From positions 1,568,001 through 1,632,000 of the forward strand of contig NC_019771.1 in assembly GCF_000317695.1 (NCBI RefSeq): 64,000 bases of DNA, written 5' to 3'. The notes under the pieces were generated by a model that saw only the letters and a list, made by a program, of their open reading frames with translations, had not been told where the DNA came from and searched no databases. A program made the translations under genes and the position numbers. The number at the start of each line of letters is the position of its first letter. Position 1 is the first letter of the stretch. Origin of the DNA: Anabaena cylindrica PCC 7122 (GTDB lineage Bacteria > Cyanobacteriota > Cyanobacteriia > Cyanobacteriales > Nostocaceae). Shown here piece by piece: positions 58,448 to 64,000 of this stretch.

Positions 58448-60098
58448 GCAAATCTCTGTAGAGGCACTTATTAATTTACGCCACCGCCTCGACGGATTGC
58501 CTAGCCGTTGTCAAGAGCGGCGAATTCTCATCGAAGAGACAGCAGCATTATATGGAGTGTCAACAGATACACTATATCGCGCCTTGCGTAACTCATCACG
58601 CCCCAAATCCATAAATCGCTCAGATAGCGGGACCCCCAGAAAACTTTCACTCGCGGAAATGGAACGCTACTGCGAGGTCATCGCGGCCATGAAAATCCGC
58701 ACTAGTAACAAGAAAGGGCGACATATCTCCACAGTCCGGGCAATTGAACTGTTGGAGGAGTTTGGGATGGAAACACCCGATGGTTTTGTCCAACCAGATA
58801 AAGGTGCGTTAACTAGAAGCACTGTCAATTATTACTTAAAAACATGGGGGTATGATCAAGAACGCATGACCAGGCAACCGCCTGCGGTGCGTTTTCAAGC
58901 AGAGTACAGCAACGAATGTTGGCATTTCGACCTCAGCCCATCTGATTTAAAACACGTAAAACAGCCATCATGGGTAGAACCGGGTAGAGGTAATCCATTA
59001 CTGATGCTTTATAGTATTGTTGATGACCGTAGTGGTTTATGTTATCAAGAATACCACTGTGTTTATGGGGAGGATGTAGAAGCTGCATTACGTTTCTTAT
59101 TTAATGCGATGACAGCGAAAACAACCGACGGCTTTGCCTTTCAGGGGATTCCAGAGATGATTTATACGGATAACGGACCCATTGCGAAAAGCCACGTATT
59201 CCAAAATGTGATGGATTGCCTGAGAATCAATCTTGTTACCCATATGCCTGCGGGTAAAGATGGTCGTCGGGTAACAGCCCGCTCCAAAGGCAAAGTAGAA
59301 AGACCTTTTCGGACAGTCAAAGAAGCCCATGAGACTCTGTATCACTTTCATGAACCGGAAAGCGACATTGAAGCTAACTTATGGTTGCGCCAATATTTGT
59401 TGCATTACAACGACAAACCACACCGCATAGAGCCGCATTCCCGGCTGGAAGATTGGTTGCGAAATATACCTAAGTCTGGCTTGCGTTCGATGTGTAGTTG
59501 GGAGCGATTCTGTACCTTTGCCCGTGAACCACAGCGCAGAAAAGTGGGAACGGATGCTAGGGTATCGGTAGAGGGTGTGGCTTATGAGGTAGAACCGGAC
59601 TTAGCAGGAGAAACTGTCGTGCTATGGTGGGGCTTGTTTGACAACGAACTGTACGTAGAAAAAGAAGACCGTCGCTACGGACCATTTTACCCAGTTGACG
59701 GTCCTATCCCCTTACACCGCTACCGTAAATTTAAGAAAACTAAAACCGAAGAACGGGCAGATAAAATTGCCAATTTAGCTAAAAAGTTGGGTTTGCCACG
59801 AACTGCCTTGGACAAAAACACGGATTTACAATTTCTGGTGGATAAGTATAAGGAATTGGAGCCAACTGTTACACCTTTTAACGACCCTGACCCATACCAA
59901 GAATTTACTTATCCGACTGTATTGTTTGCTAAGAGGGCGATTTCTGAACAACTGGCCAAACCTTTGGCTAAATTGTCTCCCGAACAGTTGGCATTCATTG
60001 ATGCCCTGCTGGCTGAGACTCTGAATAAAAAAGCGATTATTGAGCGAGTGCGGCAATATTTCCGCTCAAATCAAGGAGAGGAACAAAATGCTCACTGA
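58437..60098 (+). CDS. Mu/TniA-type DDE transposase
   Basis: 553 residues. N-terminal HTH segments (LIEETAALYGVSTDTLYRAL, ISTVRAIELLEEFGMETPDG) bind the end repeats. The rve catalytic core has the first Asp in ECWHFDLSPSDLKHV, the second in EMIYTDNGPIAKSHVF and the Glu in RSKGKVERPFRTVKEAHE. A C-terminal beta barrel (ARVSVEGVAYEVEPDLAGET) and ATPase-interacting tail follow. The gene overlaps the resolvase and ATPase genes by 11 bp each, suggesting coupled translation. The frame is complete. Confidence 0.9.
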   Translation: MVHKQISVEALINLRHRLDGLPSRCQERRILIEETAALYGVSTDTLYRALRNSSRPKSINRSDSGTPRKLSLAEMERYCEVIAAMKIRTSNKKGRHISTVRAIELLEEFGMETPDGFVQPDKGALTRSTVNYYLKTWGYDQERMTRQPPAVRFQAEYSNECWHFDLSPSDLKHVKQPSWVEPGRGNPLLMLYSIVDDRSGLCYQEYHCVYGEDVEAALRFLFNAMTAKTTDGFAFQGIPEMIYTDNGPIAKSHVFQNVMDCLRINLVTHMPAGKDGRRVTARSKGKVERPFRTVKEAHETLYHFHEPESDIEANLWLRQYLLHYNDKPHRIEPHSRLEDWLRNIPKSGLRSMCSWERFCTFAREPQRRKVGTDARVSVEGVAYEVEPDLAGETVVLWWGLFDNELYVEKEDRRYGPFYPVDGPIPLHRYRKFKKTKTEERADKIANLAKKLGLPRTALDKNTDLQFLVDKYKELEPTVTPFNDPDPYQEFTYPTVLFAKRAISEQLAKPLAKLSPEQLAFIDALLAETLNKKAIIERVRQYFRSNQGEEQNAH

Positions 60099-61059
60099 AG
60101 TCATGGAACACTTTCGATTGCTCAGAGAGTTCCGCAAGGCTGGCTACTACGAAACAGAACACCAAAAACAATTGTTTAAGGATATTAAAGTCGCAATCCA
60201 TTCAGGAAAGCTGGTTGCCATCACGGGAATTATCGGGTGTGGCAAGACGACGACTTTACGACGTTTGTTTGAGGTTTTGGAGAAAGAAGGCAAGATTTTA
60301 GTCTCGAAATCGCTTTCTGTTGATAAAAACCGAGCGACGCTACCAACACTGATTGCTGCCTTATTTTACGATTTAGCAACAGATAAGGAAATTAAAATTC
60401 CTGCACTTGGGGAAAAACGAGAACGGGAACTGCGTGACTTGATTAGAAAAGGTAAAAAGCCTGTGGCGTTGTTTGTAGATGAGGCTCACGACTTACATTA
60501 CAGTACGCTCACAGGACTCAAACGTTTAATTGAGGTAGTTGAAGACGGTGGTGGTACGCTCTCAGTTGTGTTAGCTGGTCATCCTAAGCTGAAAAATGAT
60601 TTACGCCGTCCAACTATGGAAGAAATTGGCTATCGGGCAACTGTTTTTTCTTTGGAGGGTATTGTTGGTAGTCAAAAAGAATATATTGAATGGTTGGTAT
60701 CTAAATGTACTACTGAAGATACTCAAATAAGTGAGATATTGGAGCCGGATGCTATTGAATTACTTGCCATGCGGTTGAGGACACCATTGCAAATTGAGCA
60801 ACATTTGACACTAGCTTTCGAGGCTGCATACCTTTTTGGAGAGAAAACTGTTACCACAGCGATTATTGAGTCTATTTTATCTAAGCAAATTGACGATTTG
60901 GAACCCACCTTAACCCGGCATGGCTACGATGTAAGGGGCTTGGCGGAACAGTTCAATGCCAAACCGGCGGAAATTAAATTGCTGTTTCGCGGACAACTTG
61001 ATCCAGCCCGCTCTCGTGAATTACACGAGCAAATGCTGGCGGCAGGACTGCCACTTTGA
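60088..61059 (+). CDS. ExeA/TniB-like AAA ATPase of the transposon
   Basis: 323 residues. MLTEVMEHFRLLREFRKAGY then FKDIKVAIHSGKLVAITGII and GCGKTTTLRRLFEVL (Walker A), PVALFVDEAHDLHYSTLTGL (Walker B, DEAH-like) and LSVVLAGHPKLKNDLRR (sensor 1). The C-terminal 60 residues (HGYDVRGLAEQFNAKPAEIK) form a helical domain seen in ExeA-like transposition partners. AAGGAGAGG is about 7 bp upstream of ATG 60088, so this start is well supported over the open frame from 60040. It is expected to activate the transposase and select targets, as IstB, MuB and TniB do. Confidence 0.9.
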   Translation: MLTEVMEHFRLLREFRKAGYYETEHQKQLFKDIKVAIHSGKLVAITGIIGCGKTTTLRRLFEVLEKEGKILVSKSLSVDKNRATLPTLIAALFYDLATDKEIKIPALGEKRERELRDLIRKGKKPVALFVDEAHDLHYSTLTGLKRLIEVVEDGGGTLSVVLAGHPKLKNDLRRPTMEEIGYRATVFSLEGIVGSQKEYIEWLVSKCTTEDTQISEILEPDAIELLAMRLRTPLQIEQHLTLAFEAAYLFGEKTVTTAIIESILSKQIDDLEPTLTRHGYDVRGLAEQFNAKPAEIKLLFRGQLDPARSRELHEQMLAAGLPL

Positions 61060-61095
61060 GCGGATTGAAACTGCGATAAAAATGTTAGTATTTAT

Positions 61096-61260
61096 AGTTG
61101 CAATTAATCCTGGTTGAAACGGATGATTGCAGGTTGGTTGCATTTAATCCTGGTTCAGTTGCAATTAATTCTGGCTCAACCGTATTTATAGTTGCATTTA
61201 ATCCTGGTTTGAAAATCCCTTGATTGCAGGTTTGACTGATTAGTATTGCAGGTCGCTACA
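61096..61260 (-). repeat. right inverted end of the transposon
   Basis: Inverse of 57465-57629. Carries four copies of the GTTGCATTTAATCCTGG-type 17-mer and three ATTGCAGGT motifs in mirrored order, ending TCGCTACA at 61260. The innermost 17-mer starts 37 bp after the ATPase stop codon. Confidence 0.9.
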
Positions 61261-61605
61261 TCTAGCTCCCAATATTAATAGAAGCATAAACTCTGTATAC
61301 GTGATCGCACCAAGTAACGAGAGCAGTTGTTAATACTCCATTGCATACAAAATAGTATTTTTACTGGCTTCACAATAACTTTAAATACTAGTATCAGTCA
61401 AATACACTAAATGTCTTCATAAACCTTGCCGTGTAAGTATTTTGACTAGACTACTGAAAATAGTAGTGTTTTTTCTCTCAGTGAATTTTCTGTGAAGTTG
61501 CTAAAAAAGGCTTTACAGGCATGAGAAACCCGTATTAGTGTCAGTGGCATCGAAGGCAACACAACGAATCAAGCAAATACTTTCAAATTTGGAGAATCAT
61601 TGAGA
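61261..61605 (+). promoter_or_regulatory. promoter region of the PEP-CTERM gene
   Basis: 345 bp without a gene between the transposon and the PEP-CTERM protein gene. It is AT-rich. GGAG about 12 bp before ATG 61606 is the likely ribosome binding site. A self-complementary AGTAGTGTTTTTTCTC-type stretch is not convincing as a terminator. No riboswitch is seen. Confidence 0.35.
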
Positions 61606-62211
61606 ATGAAACTGAAAACTGTTTTGGTAAGATTGACCACTGCTTGCGTTACAGTAGGAGTAGTAACTGTGTCTGCTGTTGCTTCATCTCTGGCTGGAAC
61701 TCTAAATTATACTGGAACGACAGTAAGTGGAGCTACCTGGAATCGCCCTGTATCGGGTAATCCTCCTACCCCACCGACAAGCGGTGTTGGCACAAATGTT
61801 GCCTACAGTGTTCAAGAGTTTAACGTTGATACCACTGGCTTTTATAACTTTCAAAGCACAGCAACATCCCCAGTGGAATGGGATAACTATCTCTTCCTCT
61901 ACCAAACGAGCTTCGACCCAACTACACCGTTTACGAATGTCATCATTGGTAATGATGACAACCCCAGCATCGGTCTAGCAGGCTTTAATAACATTTCACT
62001 AACAGCTGGACTTAACTACTTTCTTGTGACATCAGGCTTTGGAAATAGTGATCAGGGTGAATTTTCTAATAACATTAATGGCTTAGGAAATATTACGATC
62101 GGATCAGCTTCAGTTCCAGAACCTGCTTCTGTAATGGGTATCTTAGGGTTAGGTGCTTTTGGTGTTACCTCACTCCGCAAACGCAAGCAAACCGCAGCAG
62201 TTAAAGCATAG
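61606..62211 (+). CDS. PEP-CTERM sorting-domain secreted protein
   Basis: 201 residues. The signal peptide is VRLTTACVTVGVVTVSAVAS with SSLAG. The mature part is beta-rich (GFYNFQSTATSPVEWDNYLF, NNISLTAGLNYFLVTSGFGN), like pre-peptidase C-type domains of extracellular proteins. The C-terminus has VPEPASVMGILGLGAFGV followed by LRKRKQ, a classical PEP-CTERM anchor processed by an exosortase. A TTG at 61600 is in frame, but ATG 61606 follows GGAG. It is probably displayed on or released from the cell surface. Confidence 0.88.
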   Translation: MKLKTVLVRLTTACVTVGVVTVSAVASSLAGTLNYTGTTVSGATWNRPVSGNPPTPPTSGVGTNVAYSVQEFNVDTTGFYNFQSTATSPVEWDNYLFLYQTSFDPTTPFTNVIIGNDDNPSIGLAGFNNISLTAGLNYFLVTSGFGNSDQGEFSNNINGLGNITIGSASVPEPASVMGILGLGAFGVTSLRKRKQTAAVKA

Positions 62212-62240
62212 GTTTATCACTAAAATATAATTCAATTCTT

Positions 62241-62268
62241 GCCGTGTTCATTCTGGACATGGCATTTT
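62241..62268 (+). terminator. intrinsic terminator of the PEP-CTERM gene
   Basis: Arms GCCGTGT (62241-62247) and ACATGGC (62257-62263) with one G-T pair around a 9-nt loop, followed by ATTTTTG. It lies 30 bp after the stop codon. Confidence 0.65.
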
Positions 62269-62361
62269 TGATTTAATACTAGCGATACCCAATTCCTCCG
62301 CTAGATAGATAAAATCTGATGTTTAGTTTCCTCAAATAGGGAAATAAAAGGAGCTAAATTC

Positions 62362-62904
62362 ATGGAAACTACGGAACCGACTTCTACACCATTTCCGAAT
62401 GTTCCACCAATTATTGAAAGTGATGATAGAGAATATCAAGATAGTGGAGTACCCAGTACAGTAGCGATCGCAGGACATCCCCTACACCCCTTAAGTATAA
62501 TATTTCCTATCGCCTTTCTAGCAGCCGCTTTGGGTAGCGATTTTGGCTACTGGTTAACTCGTGATTTCTTTTGGGCTAGGGCTTCTCTGTGGTTAATCGG
62601 TTCGGGGTTAGTTACTGGTATCATTGCCTCAATAATTGGCATGAGCGATTTTTTGCAAATTGAACGAGTCCGCAAACGCTCCGCAGGCTGGGCGCATTTG
62701 ATTCTCAACCTTTCTATTCTTATCTTCACAGCCATCAACTTTATTTTGCGATTCGGAGATGCTGAGTTGCGTATACTCCCTTGGGGTTTAGCTCTCTCGC
62801 TGCTGGTAGGGACATTAACGAGTATGACTGGTTGGTTTGGGGCAGAACTTTCTTATCGCCATAAAATCGGTGTAGTAGGTGCTGGAAGTAAAAGATATCC
62901 CTAG
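62362..62904 (+). CDS. DUF2231 family membrane protein
   Basis: 180 residues. VAIAGHPLHPLSIIFPIAFL is the hallmark GHPLHP motif of DUF2231; four hydrophobic segments follow (about 45-65, 75-100, 110-130, 140-160), e.g. SLWLIGSGLVTGIIASIIGM and LALSLLVGTLTSMTGWFGAE. GGAG is placed before the start (AAAAGGAGCTAAATTC). Function unknown; related proteins often sit near redox or cytochrome genes. Confidence 0.88.
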   Translation: METTEPTSTPFPNVPPIIESDDREYQDSGVPSTVAIAGHPLHPLSIIFPIAFLAAALGSDFGYWLTRDFFWARASLWLIGSGLVTGIIASIIGMSDFLQIERVRKRSAGWAHLILNLSILIFTAINFILRFGDAELRILPWGLALSLLVGTLTSMTGWFGAELSYRHKIGVVGAGSKRYP

Positions 62905-62929
62905 TAACAATATCTTTGCCCTACTTAGA

Positions 62930-63124
62930 TCAAGTCATAATCTGTTCATCCTCATCAACTGCGTCATACTTGTGGCTATTATCTTGCTTCACCAGGGCAT
63001 GATAGTAGAGCGATTCAGGACTACTTAGGACAGAAGAATACTCATCATACAATTCGCTACATACAGATATTCCCCCAAAGATTTGAATCTTTTTGGACAG
63101 ATTGAGTTGAGGGGGTGATAACAA
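62930..63124 (-). CDS. hypothetical small protein (doubtful)
   Basis: 64 residues, MLSPPQLNLSKKIQIFGGIS then VCSELYDEYSSVLSSPESLY and a very acidic end VDEDEQIMT. Composition is protein-like and no other gene occupies this stretch, but there is no family match I recognise and no clear ribosome binding site. Confidence 0.3.
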   Translation of the reverse strand: MLSPPQLNLSKKIQIFGGISVCSELYDEYSSVLSSPESLYYHALVKQDNSHKYDAVDEDEQIMT

Positions 63125-63239
63125 TACTTCTGTAAACTGAAAATAACCATCTTTATTTTGAGTACTGAATGGGTGTTATGGGAGATGGAGAAACTTTGAC
63201 AAATCCCTACCCCCCTATCTCCATCACCAATCACCTATT

Positions 63240-64000
63240 TTATTCTGCTGCTAACAATTGCCGAATTAACTTTGTTAGAGCCTTTTGTGTAAAACGACTA
63301 GCAATTTGCTGACCTAGATGATGCACTTTAGGATTAACAAGTATCTGTGCTAATTGGGGGGCAATTTGGGCAACATCAAAACCTTTTGTTTCTCGGAGAA
63401 TACCTAAAATTCGTTTGATATGTTCTAAGTTTTGTTGTTGTTCAACTGTTGCACCAGGTGTTTCATTAACTGTTGTTAATCCTACTCTTTCTCTCAGTAA
63501 GTAAGTAAAGTTGTGCAAGACATTTTTACTGACAGCGTCAATTCCGTTAACAAATTCATCTACTAATCTGTCACGAATAAATTCACCTCGTTCGGAAGAT
63601 AGAAATTCTACTCCCTGATTAAGTACTAAGCTCAAGTCATAATCTTGACTATTCCGCGCATTTGTTAACAGGTTTTCTAAGCGGTTCCAGCGGAATTTAC
63701 CATCTTTAAATAGCAACTCTTTCAATGATGTTCTTAATTCGTCTGCTGGGTCAGTTAATAGGCGTTTAGAAACGTAAGGATAAGCTTCACTAAGAACTTT
63801 AAAATCGGGATCTATATAAATAGCAATACCTTCCAATGTCACCAAAGAACGAATAATTAAAGCGTAATAAGGAGGCACGCGGAAAGGATATTCATACATT
63901 AAAGCCGATAAATCATCGGTGATGCTTTTAATGTTAAGTTCGGCAACACTTGCACCCTGGGCATTAGCAAATACTCTGGAAAATGCGGGAATAATTGGTG
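63240..64000 (-). CDS. ABC1/AarF/UbiB-family atypical kinase, C-terminal part (runs off window)
   Basis: The frame is open to the window edge (PIIPAFSRVFANAQGASVAE then LNIKSITDDLSALMYEYPFR), so ATG 63899 is internal. VPPYYALIIRSLVTLEGIAI then YIDPDFKVLSEAYPYVSKRL is the conserved region after the kinase core of AarF/UbiB proteins, and the C-terminal helical tail ends RFTQKALTKLIRQLLAAE. Members support quinone or lipid metabolism and are numerous in cyanobacteria. The kinase motifs themselves are outside the window. Confidence 0.85.
   Translation of the reverse strand, partial: PIIPAFSRVFANAQGASVAELNIKSITDDLSALMYEYPFRVPPYYALIIRSLVTLEGIAIYIDPDFKVLSEAYPYVSKRLLTDPADELRTSLKELLFKDGKFRWNRLENLLTNARNSQDYDLSLVLNQGVEFLSSERGEFIRDRLVDEFVNGIDAVSKNVLHNFTYLLRERVGLTTVNETPGATVEQQQNLEHIKRILGILRETKGFDVAQIAPQLAQILVNPKVHHLGQQIASRFTQKALTKLIRQLLAAE

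Larger units (their letters stand above)
57465..61260 (+). mobile_element. 3.8-kb Tn552/Tn5053-like transposon (resolvase, DDE transposase, AAA ATPase)
   Basis: 3796 bp with 165-bp, nearly perfect inverted ends whose tips are TGTAGCGACCTGCAATAC. Both ends carry the same iterated motifs. Inside, three plus-strand genes overlap end to start by 11 bp: serine resolvase, TniA/MuA-type transposase and ExeA-like ATPase. TGT...ACA tips, multi-site ends and a transposase-ATPase pair are features of the Mu/Tn7/Tn5053 superfamily. All frames are intact. Flanks GTAAT and TCTAG show no target duplication. No cargo genes are present. Confidence 0.9.

Noticed and set aside
57465..61260. Reading the transposon as an IS21 (istAB) element
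   Set aside because: IS21 lacks a resolvase and has short end repeats; the ATPase is ExeA-like with an additional C-terminal domain and the ends are 165 bp with iterated motifs.

Overview
The window reads as chromosome of a filamentous, probably heterocystous (Nostocales-type) cyanobacterium. The grounds are many HIP1 octamers (GCGATCGC), an AT-rich background, a cyanobacterial NuiA nuclease inhibitor, PEP-CTERM, GUN4, Uma2 and DUF2231 proteins, and a very high load of insertion sequences, MITEs and decayed toxin-antitoxin (TA) genes. The genus cannot be fixed from sequence alone. All family assignments rest on reading motifs, not on a database search.

Left part (1-15.1 kb): a partial TauD-like dioxygenase and a glutathione S-transferase on the minus strand, then a DOPA-4,5-dioxygenase-type protein and a 5'-truncated HAD phosphatase. 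A TA patch follows (2.2-4.8 kb) with one frameshifted vapC, one intact vapBC and a higA whose higB partner has lost its middle. From 5.3 to 15.1 kb seven plus-strand genes form an organosulfur/xenobiotic cluster: two paralogous SnaA/DszA/NtaA-type flavin monooxygenases, an amidohydrolase-2, an alpha/beta hydrolase, an aldo/keto reductase, a sulfonate-type binding lipoprotein and a fused ABC exporter. The likely theme is uptake and oxidative breakdown of organic sulfur or related compounds.

Middle part (15.1-40 kb) is accessory and heavily rearranged. It holds a RelE-type TA pair; an IS1-family element with an A6C frameshift motif that truncates a PP-loop gene; small unknown genes; a NuiA inhibitor and a secreted NucA-like nuclease with a remnant of a second copy; parDE; and ISKra4 and IS701 transposase fragments. 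A dead Tn5053-like transposon (tniB, tniQ and probable right-end repeats) is broken up by two identical inverted 2101-bp IS1634-type elements and an IS5-type element. An alcohol dehydrogenase / SRPBCC / Gfo-Idh-MocA group follows, then a vapC relic, a plasmid-type gene start and a group II intron whose reverse transcriptase has lost its central blocks.

Right part (40-64 kb) is calmer: a conserved unknown protein, a vWA protein with a porin-like SLH front end, a 1403-residue SNF2 helicase, a secreted GUN4 protein, an old yellow enzyme, Uma2, MetF, TrpS, an HpnP-like B12/radical SAM protein, an SRPBCC protein, a PEP-CTERM protein, a DUF2231 membrane protein and an AarF/UbiB kinase cut by the window edge. 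Into this is inserted a complete 3.8-kb transposon (57465-61260) with a serine resolvase, a Mu/TniA-type DDE transposase and an ExeA-like AAA ATPase, bounded by 165-bp inverted ends carrying two kinds of iterated motif. A family of about 114-bp MITEs (TATAGC...GCTATA) is present in five places, and two or three copies carry a second nested element.
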